From contig DATATV010000155.1 in assembly GCA_036268615.1 (NCBI GenBank), positions 62,001 through 126,000 on the forward strand: 64,000 nucleotides of DNA, written 5' to 3'. Within the stretch, counting starts at the first letter, position 1; every line of letters starts with the position of its first letter. The notes beneath the pieces are model-generated. The model was not told the origin of the DNA. It ran no database searches and was given only the letters and a program-made list of their open reading frames with translations. Below, piece by piece: positions 16,901 to 25,185 of the stretch. Source of the DNA: DATATV01 sp036268615 (GTDB taxonomy: Bacteria; Actinomycetota; Actinomycetes; Mycobacteriales; Pseudonocardiaceae). A program made the position numbers and the translations under genes.

Positions 16901-17022
16901 CCGTTTTCGGCCCGTTCACACGGGCCGTGGCGAGTGAATCGCGCCCACCCGGCGCAGCTTGATTTTCCCGGCCGGCTGTGACCGCCCGCTGACGCAACGC
17001 TGTCCCGCCGCTGACGGCCGCC

Positions 17023-17057
17023 CGATACCGGCGGTATCGTTGTTCGTAGGTCGAACA
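17023..17057. promoter_or_regulatory. Twin palindromes upstream of the IclR gene
   Basis: CGATACCGGCGGTATCG (17023-17039, 8-bp arms) is followed one base later by TGTTCG-N5-CGAACA (17041-17057). The pair lies 44-79 bp before the GTG of the IclR gene, a typical autoregulatory operator position for that family. Confidence 0.6.
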
Positions 17058-17101
17058 GAGGTCCGTGGAGCGCACACTCTCGGCGCGCGGAGGGATGAGC
17101 C

Positions 17102-17917
17102 GTGGCAGCAGGGGACATCGGCAGCGGCGATCTGGTGCAGTCCTTCGCCCGTGGGCTCGCCGTCATCCGCGCGTTCTCGGTCGGCGGCCCGGAGCTGACG
17201 CTGTCCGAAGTGGCCACCCGCGCCGAGGTGACCCGCGCCGCCGCCCGCCGGTTCCTGCTCACCCTCGTCGACGTGGGCTACGCGCACACCGACGGCAAGC
17301 GGTTCTGGCTGCGCCCCACCATTCTTGAGCTGGGCAACGCCTACCTGTCCGCGCTCGGCCTCGCCGACGTGGCCCGGCCGCACATGCGCAGGCTGGTCGA
17401 GGAGGTGGCCGACTCGTCCGCATTGTCCGTGCTCAGCGGTGAGGACATGGTCTACGTCGCGCTGTGCCGGGCGGCGGACCGGCCGGTGATGGCGCTCAAC
17501 GTGAGCGTCGGCACCCGGATACCGGCGTATCCGACCTCGATGGGCCGGGTGCTGCTCGCCGGCCAGCCTGCCGACTGGCGCGCGGACTACCTGCGGCGCG
17601 GCGAGTTCCGGTCGATGACGCCCTACACGGTGACCGACGCCGGCCGGTTCGCCGGGATTCTGGACCGGGTCGAACGCGACCGGTTCGCCATCGTCGACCA
17701 GGAGTTGGCGGTCGGCCTGCGATCCGTCGCGGTGCCGGTGTACCGACCCGACGGTGAGCTGTGCGCGGCGCTGAACGTGTCCACCTCGACCGGCCGGCGT
17801 TCGGTGGAGGATCTGCGCAACGACGTACTCGGAGCACTGTTCCGGGCGGCCGAAGGGATCGCCGCCGACCTGACCGCGATGGACGGTCGGCGGGCCGGTG
17901 TGACGCAGCTTTCCTGA
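17102..17917 (+). CDS. IclR family regulator, PcaR/PcaU subgroup
   Basis: This 271-residue protein has an N-terminal winged helix (about residues 12-75, LTLSEVATRAEVTRAAARRF) and a C-terminal IclR effector domain (about 90-255, with TSMGRVLLAG and SVAVPVYRPDGE). The opening DLVQSFARGLAVIRAF and the effector residues match the Pca/Pob regulators that control beta-ketoadipate pathway genes. No protocatechuate genes are near, so this only describes the subfamily. It probably controls itself through the palindromes at 17023-17057, and possibly the downstream aldolase unit, 157 bp away in the same direction. Confidence 0.9.
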   Translation: MAAGDIGSGDLVQSFARGLAVIRAFSVGGPELTLSEVATRAEVTRAAARRFLLTLVDVGYAHTDGKRFWLRPTILELGNAYLSALGLADVARPHMRRLVEEVADSSALSVLSGEDMVYVALCRAADRPVMALNVSVGTRIPAYPTSMGRVLLAGQPADWRADYLRRGEFRSMTPYTVTDAGRFAGILDRVERDRFAIVDQELAVGLRSVAVPVYRPDGELCAALNVSTSTGRRSVEDLRNDVLGALFRAAEGIAADLTAMDGRRAGVTQLS

Positions 17918-18074
17918 CCGGTCCTGGCGGATGCGTGCAGCCGGGTGATCCGGTGATCGCTCCCTTGACATGGTCAGCTCCCGTCCCGCAGGCTGTCGTG
18001 CGTTCGACGACGCTTTGTGCGCACACCGTACGGAGCGCGTCTCCTGCCGGCCTCTCGTTGACTGGAGGTTCGCG

Positions 18075-18155
18075 ATGACGCGGGCGCGTGATCTCGTCCC
18101 GATTTACCGAACTCCGAACATCTTCGGCGTGATCAGAGCGGTGGTGTGCCGGTGA
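18075..18155 (+). CDS. 26-codon leader ORF coupled to the aldolase gene
   Basis: An ATG at 18075, six bases after a strong GGAGG (18064-18068), opens a 26-residue frame (MTRARDLVPIY and so on, ending VVCR). Its TGA at 18153-18155 overlaps the GTG of the next gene in a GTGA arrangement. The ribosome binding site is better than any directly in front of the aldolase, so the short frame may feed ribosomes to it by translational coupling. It could be a regulatory leader peptide or the residue of a larger gene. The peptide matches no family I know. Confidence 0.5.
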   Translation: MTRARDLVPIYRTPNIFGVIRAVVCR

Positions 18156-19045
18156 ACACGGTGCGGGTGAATCAGGCCCACCGACTGGCCGACGCCGACG
18201 GCCGGTTCGCCATGGTCGCGTTGGATCACCGCGAATCGTTGCGCGGCATGATGAACACCGCTCCGGACGAGACGACCGTGCCCGACGAGCGGCTGCGCGC
18301 GTTCAAGCGGGCCGGTGTCGAGGTGCTCGCGCCGGCCGCGACCGCGGTGCTGCTCGACCGGCGGTTCGGGCTGCGCGCCGACGGCTATTCCGGGATGCCC
18401 GCGTCGACCGCGCTGATCCTGGCCGCCGACCGGTACGACCAGGCGCCCGGCGGCCCGGTGCGTTCGGTCATGCTGGACGAGGAGATCACCCCGGAACTGG
18501 TCCGGGCCAGCGGCGCGGCCGCGCTGAAACTGTTGGTGCACTGGCGTCCGGACGGGCAGGTCGAGCGGCGGGCCGAACTCCTGGAGCGTTTTCTGGACCT
18601 CAACCGCCGGTGCGGCACGGCCAGCGTCGTGGAGGGCGTGGTGCGACCGGTGGAGGGCCAGCAGTGGTCGTCGCCGGCGGAACGAAACCGGTCGGCGGTG
18701 GCCGCCGCGACCGAACTGTGTGCGGTGAACCCGGATCTCTACAAGACCGAGGTGCCCGGCTATGTGCCGGGCGACCTGTCCGCGGTGCGCCAGTGGTCCG
18801 CCGAGGTCACCAAGGTGGCCCAGCGGCCATGGGTGGTGCTGTCCAGCGGCGTGCGCACCGCCGAGTTCCCGGCCGCCCTGCGGCTGGCCTGCGCCGGTGG
18901 CGCGGCGGGCTTTCTGGCCGGGCGGGCGGTGTGGGCGGACGCGGTGACCGCCGCCGAGCCCGCGACGGCGTTCCGGGACGACTCGCTGCCCCGGCTGCGG
19001 TCGCTGACCGAGATAGCCAACGGGGCCGTGGCGTCCAACCGGTGA
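18152..19045 (+). CDS. YihT-like class I aldolase (sulfofructosephosphate/tagatose-bisphosphate aldolase family)
   Basis: This 297-residue class I aldolase resembles E. coli YihT, which cleaves 6-deoxy-6-sulfofructose 1-phosphate, and LacD-type enzymes. Matching blocks are FAMVALDHRESLRGM, ALKLLVHWRPD (with the likely Schiff-base Lys), NPDLYKTEVPGY, WVVLSSGV and GFLAGRAVW. The start is the GTG at 18152, which overlaps the stop of the 26-codon leader; a GTG at 18146 lacks the overlap. It follows the IclR gene. No sulfoquinovosidase, isomerase or kinase of a complete sulfoglycolytic route is in the window, so the substrate is uncertain. Confidence 0.8.
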   Translation: MNTVRVNQAHRLADADGRFAMVALDHRESLRGMMNTAPDETTVPDERLRAFKRAGVEVLAPAATAVLLDRRFGLRADGYSGMPASTALILAADRYDQAPGGPVRSVMLDEEITPELVRASGAAALKLLVHWRPDGQVERRAELLERFLDLNRRCGTASVVEGVVRPVEGQQWSSPAERNRSAVAAATELCAVNPDLYKTEVPGYVPGDLSAVRQWSAEVTKVAQRPWVVLSSGVRTAEFPAALRLACAGGAAGFLAGRAVWADAVTAAEPATAFRDDSLPRLRSLTEIANGAVASNR

Positions 19046-19048
19046 GCA

Positions 19049-19790
19049 TGCGGTTCGGTTGGTCCTTCCGCACGGAGACCCGGGTTTCGATGTGCCCGAC
19101 CCGATCCGCGAAGTGTTCCTGCCCTGGCTTTCCTGGCCGCGGTGACCAGCCTGGAGCTGATGAGCGCGGTGCTCGTGCTGCCGCGGCGGCGGACCGCGCT
19201 GATGGCCAAGCAGGCGGCCGAACTCGATCTGCTCACTGGCGGCCGGCTCCGGCTGGGTGTGCGGGTGGGCTTGGAATCCGGTCGAGTTCGAGGCGCTCGG
19301 CCAGCCGTTCGACCGGCGGGCTGCGCTGTTCGAGGAGCAGCTTGAAGTGCTTCGTCTGTTGTGGACGCACCAGACCGTCGACCTCACCGGCCGGTTGCAC
19401 CGGGTCGACCGGGCCGGCATCTGCCCGTTGCCGGTACAGCGGCCTGTCCCGCTCTGGCTCGGGGGGCGTCGTGGTCGCCGGAACGCCGTCCAGCGAACGG
19501 ATTCTGCGCCGGATCGGCCGGCTGGCCGACGGCTGGGTCACCGGGACGTCGATGGACCCCGCGTCGATCGGTCCCGGTTTCGCCTCGGTTCGCCGCCACG
19601 CGGTCGAGCCCGGGCGCGGCCGGGGTCGGGAACGTGACGGTGGAGACCCGCCGGAGTGGACTGGAACCGGCGGCGAACCTGGCGTTGGTCGGCGCGGTAG
19701 AGCTGTTGGGTGTGCATGGCGGGTCCGCACGTTCGTGGCCGACCGCGGTGGGGGAGGCGAACAGGCGGGTCAGGGCAGGGCGGCGAGCCG
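19049..19790 (+). pseudogene. Frameshifted LLM-class flavin/F420-dependent oxidoreductase
   Basis: Pieces of a luciferase-like monooxygenase follow one another in different frames. They are MRFGWSFRTE (19049), then TSLELMSAVLVLPRRRTALM and KQAAELDLLTGGRLRLGV (about 19143-19260), then NPVEFEALGQPFDRRAALFE with LEVLRLLWTHQTVDLTGRLH (about 19265-19470), then RILRRIGRLADGWVTG (about 19500-19560) and VTVETRRSG (about 19635). At least three frameshifts separate them and the N-terminal half is shortened. It starts 3 bp after the aldolase stop, so it was probably once its operon partner. The end overlaps the dehydrogenase gene on the other strand. Confidence 0.85.
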
Positions 19791-20840
19791 GCTGTTGACC
19801 GCCGCGGTGAACTCCTCGGTACCGGCCGTGCCACCGAGGTCGCGGGTGCGGACGCCGTCGACCAGGCAGGACTCGAACGCGCCGACCAGTTCGGCCGCGG
19901 CCGCGGTCTCGCCGAGGTGGTCGAGCATCATCGCGCCGGCCCAGATCTGACCGATCGGGTTGGCCACGCCGAGCCCGGCGATGTCCGGCGCGGAGCCGTG
20001 CACCGGCTCGAACATCGACGGATGTGCGCGTTCGGGATTGAGGTTGCCGCTGGGCGCGACGCCGATCGAGCCGGCGATCGCCGCGGCCAGGTCGGACAGG
20101 ATGTCGCCGAACAGGTTGGACGCGACGATCACGTCGAACGAGCCGGGGGCGAGCACGAGCTTCGCGGCCAGCGCGTCGATCAGCACCTTGTCCAGCGTCA
20201 CATCCGGGTGGCCGGCCATCGTCTCGGCGACCACCTCGTCCCAGAACGGCATCGTGTGGATGATGCCGTTGGACTTGGTCGCCGAGGTGAGTCTGCCGGT
20301 CCGGCTGCTCGCCAGCCGGGCGGCGAACTCGGCGGCGCGGGCCACCCCGCGTCGGGTGAAGATCGCCTCCTGGACCGCGGTCTCGTGCGGTTGTCCGGTG
20401 TAGATCCGGCCGCCGACCGTCGAGTACTCGCCCTCCACGTTCTCCCGGACGATGACCAGGTCCAGTTCGCCGGCGTCGAGCACCCGCGCGGGCACGCCGG
20501 GCAGGGTGCGCACCGGGCGCAGGTTGATGTACTGGTCGAACGTCCGTCGGATCGGGATCAGCAGGCCCCACAGCGTTTCGGTGTCCGGGATCGCCGGGTC
20601 GCCGACCGCGCCGAGGAAGATCGCCTCGTGCCCGGCGAGCTGGTCCAGTCCGTCGGCCGGCATCATCGAGCCGTGCGCGTGGAAGTACGCCGAGCCCCAC
20701 GGGTACTCGGTCACCGCCAGTTCGAAGTCGTGCCGGGCGGCGACCACGCGCAACGAGGACAGCGCGGCCGGGACGACCTCAAGGCCGATCCCGTCGCCGG
20801 CGATCACCGCGATCGAGTACCGCCTGCTGGGTGTGTTCAT
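19770..20840 (-). CDS. Tartrate dehydrogenase / isopropylmalate dehydrogenase family
   Basis: This 356-residue beta-decarboxylating dehydrogenase (NAD, divalent metal) carries VIAGDGIGLEVVPAAL at the N-terminus, the substrate-binding RENVEGEYS, ATKSNG, the metal-binding Asp region ASNLFGDILSDLAA and the cofactor loop MFEPVHGSAPDIAG. The RENVEGEYS loop and the closing segment match the tartrate dehydrogenase/D-malate group rather than LeuB. The ATG at 20840 with GGAAGAGA upstream is preferred over a GTG one codon earlier. Its 3' end overlaps the broken LLM gene. The reaction on tartrate or D-malate is inferred from the subgroup. Confidence 0.88.
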   Translation of the reverse strand: MNTPSRRYSIAVIAGDGIGLEVVPAALSSLRVVAARHDFELAVTEYPWGSAYFHAHGSMMPADGLDQLAGHEAIFLGAVGDPAIPDTETLWGLLIPIRRTFDQYINLRPVRTLPGVPARVLDAGELDLVIVRENVEGEYSTVGGRIYTGQPHETAVQEAIFTRRGVARAAEFAARLASSRTGRLTSATKSNGIIHTMPFWDEVVAETMAGHPDVTLDKVLIDALAAKLVLAPGSFDVIVASNLFGDILSDLAAAIAGSIGVAPSGNLNPERAHPSMFEPVHGSAPDIAGLGVANPIGQIWAGAMMLDHLGETAAAAELVGAFESCLVDGVRTRDLGGTAGTEEFTAAVNSRLAALP

Positions 20841-20863
20841 CACGTCTCTTCCCGTCTGCTCTG

Positions 20864-21010
20864 TGGGCGCCCATCTTCGGCGGCTCCCGGGTGTCGGTCG
20901 CCGCGATCACCACCGTCCCGGACTTCCGCTTCTCCCGCGAGCACACCCCGGAACTCGGCGGCCTCGCGGTCACCGCGGCCGAGCGGATCACCCGCCGATT
21001 CGCCTCCTGA
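20864..21010 (+). pseudogene. C-terminal scrap of an IclR family regulator
   Basis: About 48 residues ending at the TGA at 21008 read SVAAITTVPDFRFSREHTPE then LAVTAAERITRRFAS. They resemble the last strand and helix of an IclR effector domain (the VAALSVSGP-type strand followed by the final helix). No start and no upstream domain remain. It abuts the 5' end of the dehydrogenase gene, which suggests a deletion between two former neighbours. Confidence 0.5.
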
Positions 21011-21017
21011 GCAGGAT

Positions 21018-21350
21018 CTAACGGCCGAGGGCCTTTTCCAGCTCCTTCTTGGTCATCGACGAGCGGCCCTTGATGTTGCGCTGCCTGGCCTCGTTGTAGA
21101 GCTGGTCCCGGGTCGGTCCTTGTGGGCCGGTGCCCCGACCCGACCGCAGGCCGCCGCGGCGCTGCGAAGAGATGTCCTGTGTGGACGTCCGGCTGGCCTG
21201 GTCCGACTCACCCGACCGGGCGCGGTTCTTGTTCACCGTGCGGGCGGCGATCTCCTGGGCCCGGTCCTCGCTCGCTCCGCGCTGCTTCTCGCCGGACTTG
21301 ATGTGGTCGTACTGCCGTTCCCGCTTACTGCTCCACGCCTGCTGCGGCAC
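21018..21350 (-). CDS. Plasmid-stabilisation-like protein with Rho-N/SAP-like tail
   Basis: This 110-residue, highly charged protein matches a small actinobacterial family often annotated as plasmid stabilisation protein. The N-terminus (WSSKRERQYDHIKSGEKQR) and the C-terminal helix-extended-loop-helix (TRDQLYNEARQRNIKG and MTKKELEKALGR) are characteristic. The tail looks like a Rho N-terminal or SAP-type nucleic-acid binding motif. A function in plasmid stability is not established by sequence. Such genes are common on actinobacterial chromosomes. It follows hydrolase debris and the enolase gene on the same strand. Confidence 0.8.
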   Translation of the reverse strand: MPQQAWSSKRERQYDHIKSGEKQRGASEDRAQEIAARTVNKNRARSGESDQASRTSTQDISSQRRGGLRSGRGTGPQGPTRDQLYNEARQRNIKGRSSMTKKELEKALGR

Positions 21351-21410
21351 AGCTCCTCCTCCGGTAGCGCGAATCCGTCAGCCGAGGGGTTACCCGCTGG
21401 CGGCGGCGGC

Positions 21411-21530
21411 CATGCATCAGCCTGGTCGGCCAGGGCCGGTTCCTGGATGGGGTAGCTGGCCAGCACGTCCGACCGACCGGCGCCGACGTGGCCGAACAGC
21501 ACCACTCGGTACTGCTCGGCCACCCTTCCG
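21411..21530 (-). pseudogene. Fragment of an alpha/beta hydrolase, possibly RsbQ-like
   Basis: The minus strand encodes VAEQYRVVLFGHVGAGRSD, close to the strand-turn region of RsbQ-type alpha/beta hydrolases (RVVLFDHVGSGxSD). The similarity ends shortly afterwards and no start, nucleophile elbow or catalytic triad remains. It lies in the gap between enolase and the stabilisation-like gene. The match is short, so this is a tentative call. Confidence 0.4.
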
Positions 21531-21548
21531 GGGTGCGGTCGCCTCCGG

Positions 21549-22835
21549 TCAGGCCCGGGTGCCGCGCAGCGCGCTGCTGCCGGCGTAGACCGCCTCCGTG
21601 CCCAGTTCCTCCTCGATCCGCACCAGCTGGTTGTACTTGGCCGTGCGGTCGGAACGGGACAGCGAGCCGGTTTTGATCTGGCCGCAGTTGGTGGCCACCG
21701 CGAGGTCGGCGATGGTGGTGTCCTCGGTCTCGCCCGACCGGTGCGACATGACGACGCTGTAGCCGGCCCGGAAGGCGGTGTTGGCGGTGGTGAGCATCTC
21801 GGTGAGGGTGCCGATCTGGTTGACCTTGACCAGAATCGAGTTGGCGATGCCCCGTTCGATGCCGTCACGCAGCAGGTTCACGTTGGTGCAGAAGACATCG
21901 TCGCCGACCAGCTGGCACCGGTCGCCGATCGCGTCGGTGAGCAGCTTCCAGCCGGCGAAGTCGTCCTGTGCCATCCCGTCCTCGATGGACACGATGGGGA
22001 AGCGGTCGACCAGGTCGATCAGGTAGGCGACGTGTTCCTCGACCGAGCGCTTGCGGCCCTCGCCGCGGTAGTTGTAGACGCCGTCGGCGTAGAACTCCGA
22101 AGCGGCCGGGTCGAGCAGCAGCACCACGTCCTGGCCGGGCGTGTAGCCGGACTTCTCGATCGCCGCGACGACGAACTCCAGTGCCTCTTCGGCATTGGCC
22201 AGGTTGGGCGCGAAACCGCCCTCGTCGCCGACATTGGTGTTGTGCCCGGCCTCGTGCAGCGCCGAGCGCAGCGTGTGGAACACCTCCGAGCCGACCCGGA
22301 CGGCCTCGGCCATCGAACTCGCACCGATCGGCGCGATCATGAATTCCTGGAAGTCGATCGGGTTGTCGGCGTGGGCGCCGCCGTTGATGATGTTCATCAT
22401 CGGCATCGGCAGGACGTGCGCGAACGAGCCGCCGACGTAGCGGTAGAGCGGCAGTTCGTGGGCGGTCGCGGCGGCCTTGGCGACGGCGAGCGAGACGCCA
22501 AGGGTCGCGTTGGCGCCCAGCCTGCTCTTGTTCTCGGTGCCGTCCAGTTCGATCATGGTGTGGTCGATGTCGGCCTGGGTCTCGGCGTCGAGGCCGAGCA
22601 CGGCCTCGGCGAGCGGCCCGTTCACCGCCTCGACCGCCCTGCGCACACCCTTGCCGTGGAACCGGGCCTTGTCCCCGTCGCGCAGTTCGACGGCTTCGTT
22701 GGTGCCGGTGGAGGCGCCGGAGGGCACCGCGGCGCGGCCGAGCGAGCCGTCCGCCAGCAGGACGTCGACCTCCACGGTCGGATTGCCCCGGCTGTCCAGA
22801 ATCTCTCGACCGGCGACACGGACGATGGCGGTCAT
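21549..22835 (-). CDS. eno: Enolase
   Basis: This 428-residue protein interconverts 2-phosphoglycerate and phosphoenolpyruvate. It is full length, with REILDSRGNPTVEVDV at the N-terminus, GGAHADNPIDFQEFMI, VGDEGGFAPNL, the metal Asp region SIEDGMAQDDFAGW and the signature MSHRSGETEDTTIADLA with the catalytic Lys region before it. In most actinobacteria the main enolase gene sits next to the septum-formation gene divIC/ftsB. Here it lies alone between a LysR gene and gene debris, so this may be a second, conditionally used copy. The ATG has CTGAGGGAG upstream. Confidence 0.96.
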   Translation of the reverse strand: MTAIVRVAGREILDSRGNPTVEVDVLLADGSLGRAAVPSGASTGTNEAVELRDGDKARFHGKGVRRAVEAVNGPLAEAVLGLDAETQADIDHTMIELDGTENKSRLGANATLGVSLAVAKAAATAHELPLYRYVGGSFAHVLPMPMMNIINGGAHADNPIDFQEFMIAPIGASSMAEAVRVGSEVFHTLRSALHEAGHNTNVGDEGGFAPNLANAEEALEFVVAAIEKSGYTPGQDVVLLLDPAASEFYADGVYNYRGEGRKRSVEEHVAYLIDLVDRFPIVSIEDGMAQDDFAGWKLLTDAIGDRCQLVGDDVFCTNVNLLRDGIERGIANSILVKVNQIGTLTEMLTTANTAFRAGYSVVMSHRSGETEDTTIADLAVATNCGQIKTGSLSRSDRTAKYNQLVRIEEELGTEAVYAGSSALRGTRA

Positions 22836-22949
22836 GGCTCTCCCTCAGCTGACAGGTGTATCGATCCAGACGCATCATGCCGCCGGACAGTGAGCCGAGC
22901 AACCCTCTTGTTCCCGCGGGCCGGCCAACCGACGGCCCGGCCGGTCGGC

Positions 22950-23870
22950 CTAGCCGGCCGTGCCGCTGTGTTCCGCGGTCCCGGCCGTCGTGCGCAGGAC
23001 CTCAAGGAAGTCGGCCACCGGGTCGGCCCGGCGTGCCTCCGGCAGCGTCATCGCGGTGACCCGGCGGGCGAAGGTGGGCGTGCACAGCGGGCGGATGACC
23101 ACGTCGTCGCGGTGGGCGGTCAGCGACAACTGCGGCACCATGCTCACGCCCATCCCGGCCGCTACCAGCCCCTGCAACGCCTGGTAGTCGTCGGCGCGGA
23201 AGGCGACCTCCGGCTCGAAGCCGGCGATCCGGCACATCGTCTCGTATGCCTCCTCGTACGGCGCGCGATGCACGCGCACCACCCACCGGTCCGGCGCGAG
23301 GTCGGCCAGCCGGAGCTGCTGTTCGCCGGCGAGTCGGTGGCCGGCGGGCAGCACCACCCGCAGCGGGTCGTCGGGCAGCCGCAGCTGGGTCAGACTGCGG
23401 TCCACCGGTTGCGGCGCGAAGTCGTACTCCCAGGTCAACAGCACGTGGATGTCGCCGTCACGCAGCCGGGTGGTGGCCTCGTCGGTGGGCACCGAGCACA
23501 GCCGGACATGTACGTCGGGCCTGCGGGACCTGAACGCGCGCAGCGCCAGCGGGAGCAGTTCCACCCCGGCGGTGGCGAACGCGCCGAGCCGGATCTCCAC
23601 CGGGCCGTCGCCGAAGGTGCGTACCTCCTGCTCGATCGAGGCGATCTCGCCGAACAGGCCGTTCGCCCGCGCGGCAAGGACTTCGCCGGCCGGCGTGAGC
23701 TTCACCCCGCGGGCCAGCCGACGCAGCAACGAGACGCCCATTTCCCGTTCCAGCGCGGCCATCTGTTGGGACACCGCGGACTGGGTGAGAAACAGGCGTT
23801 GCGCCGCGGCGGTGAACGACCCCTCCTGAGCCACCGCGACGAAGATCTGCAACCGCCGGACGTCAAGCAT
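22950..23870 (-). CDS. LysR family transcriptional regulator
   Basis: This 306-residue protein has the N-terminal LysR winged helix (RRLQIFVAVAQEGSFTAAAQ, LFLTQSAVSQQMAALEREMG) and a periplasmic-binding-like effector domain (about 90-290). The initial MLDVRRLQIFV is typical of the actinobacterial group. It runs in the same direction as enolase and ribBA but with gaps of 114 and 70 bp. It may control the flavin/monooxygenase genes upstream on the same strand, a guess based on position only. Confidence 0.93.
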   Translation of the reverse strand: MLDVRRLQIFVAVAQEGSFTAAAQRLFLTQSAVSQQMAALEREMGVSLLRRLARGVKLTPAGEVLAARANGLFGEIASIEQEVRTFGDGPVEIRLGAFATAGVELLPLALRAFRSRRPDVHVRLCSVPTDEATTRLRDGDIHVLLTWEYDFAPQPVDRSLTQLRLPDDPLRVVLPAGHRLAGEQQLRLADLAPDRWVVRVHRAPYEEAYETMCRIAGFEPEVAFRADDYQALQGLVAAGMGVSMVPQLSLTAHRDDVVIRPLCTPTFARRVTAMTLPEARRADPVADFLEVLRTTAGTAEHSGTAG

Positions 23871-23940
23871 CCGGGAACGATCGCCGCACCACGCTCATCC
23901 TGCCGCGCTCCCTTCGCCGTGACCCGACACTACCCGCGAC

Positions 23941-25185
23941 TCAACCGGCCAGATGCCCGAGCCGGGCGATCTTGGTGGCCACATAGGACGCGTTCTCCGG
24001 CCGAACCGGTGGCACCAAAGGCACTCGCGCCGCCGGGTTGAGTCCATAGGCGCACAACGCCCGGAACTTGTCCGGATTGTTGGTCAGCAGCCGTGGCCGG
24101 CGCACGCCGAGATCACGCAGGATCTGGGCGCCGACACCGTAGTCGCGCGCGTCGACCGGATGCCCGAGGCGCAGGTTGGCATCGACGGTGTCCATGCCCA
24201 ACTCGTCCTGCACCGCGTACGCGCAAATCTTCTCCACCAGCCCGATGCCCCGACCCTCGTGCCCGCGCAGGTACACCACGACCCCGGCCGGTTCGTGGCT
24301 GATCAGGTCGATCGCCAGGTTCAGCTGTGGCCCGCAGTCGCAGCGCAGCGAGCCGAACGCGTCGCCGGTCAGGCACTCGGAATGGATGCGCACCAACGGA
24401 CCGGCCGTCTCGGCGGGTCGGCCGTGCACGAGCGCGAGGTGTTCGCCGCCGTCGATCCGGTGCCGGTAGCCGATCACCCGGAACCGGCCGCCTGCCAACG
24501 GCAGGTCGGCCTCGGCGACCCGGTCGACCAGCTGCTCGTGGGTGCGGCGATACGTGACCAGGTCGGCGATCGAGATCAGTGGGAGGCCGTGCTCGGCCGC
24601 GAGCGCGCGCAGCGCCGGCAGCCGGGCCATCTCGCCGTCGGGTCCGGCGATCTCACAGATGACCGCGGCCGGCGCGAGTCCGGCCAGCCGGGCCAGGTCC
24701 ATCGACGCCTCGGTGTGCCCACGCCGCCGCAGGACCCCGTCGGGCTGACCGGCCAACGGAAACACGTGGCCGGGCTGACGAAGGTCGGCGGGCCGGCTGT
24801 GCGGGTCGGCCAGCGCCCGGATGGCCAGTGCGCGGTCAGCCGCGGAGATGCCGGTGCCGGCGTCGCGGTGGTCGACGCCGACGTGGAACGCCGTGCCGAA
24901 CCGGTCCCCGTCGCCGGCACCCATCGGCGGGATGCGCAGCCGGTCGAGCTGGTCGGCCGCCACCGGGCAGCAGATCAGGCCGCGACCGTGGGTGGCCATG
25001 AAGTTGATCGTCTCCGGTGTGACCAGCTCGGCGGCCGCGACCAGGTCACCCTCGTCCTCCCGGTCCGGATCGTCGACCACGACGACCACGCCGCCGTGGG
25101 CGATCGCCGCCACCGCCGCCTCGACCCGGCTGTCGAGGTCGGTGGTGGCGGCGCCGTGCAGCGGGACCGGCGGCGACATGGTCAT
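23941..25185 (-). CDS. ribBA: Bifunctional DHBP synthase / GTP cyclohydrolase II
   Basis: This 414-residue enzyme supplies both starting units of riboflavin. The N-terminal domain (about 1-210) makes 3,4-dihydroxy-2-butanone 4-phosphate from ribulose 5-phosphate, with the acidic loop DDPDREDEGD and RGHTEASMDLA. The C-terminal domain (about 215-414) opens GTP, with the zinc site HSECLTGDAFGSLRCDCGPQ and RGHEGRGIGL. It overlaps the FMN reductase gene by 4 bp, so the two are co-translated. With FMN reductase and two FMN monooxygenases nearby, it looks like a dedicated flavin supply rather than the housekeeping rib operon; no ribC, ribD or ribH gene is present. Confidence 0.95.
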   Translation of the reverse strand: MTMSPPVPLHGAATTDLDSRVEAAVAAIAHGGVVVVVDDPDREDEGDLVAAAELVTPETINFMATHGRGLICCPVAADQLDRLRIPPMGAGDGDRFGTAFHVGVDHRDAGTGISAADRALAIRALADPHSRPADLRQPGHVFPLAGQPDGVLRRRGHTEASMDLARLAGLAPAAVICEIAGPDGEMARLPALRALAAEHGLPLISIADLVTYRRTHEQLVDRVAEADLPLAGGRFRVIGYRHRIDGGEHLALVHGRPAETAGPLVRIHSECLTGDAFGSLRCDCGPQLNLAIDLISHEPAGVVVYLRGHEGRGIGLVEKICAYAVQDELGMDTVDANLRLGHPVDARDYGVGAQILRDLGVRRPRLLTNNPDKFRALCAYGLNPAARVPLVPPVRPENASYVATKIARLGHLAG

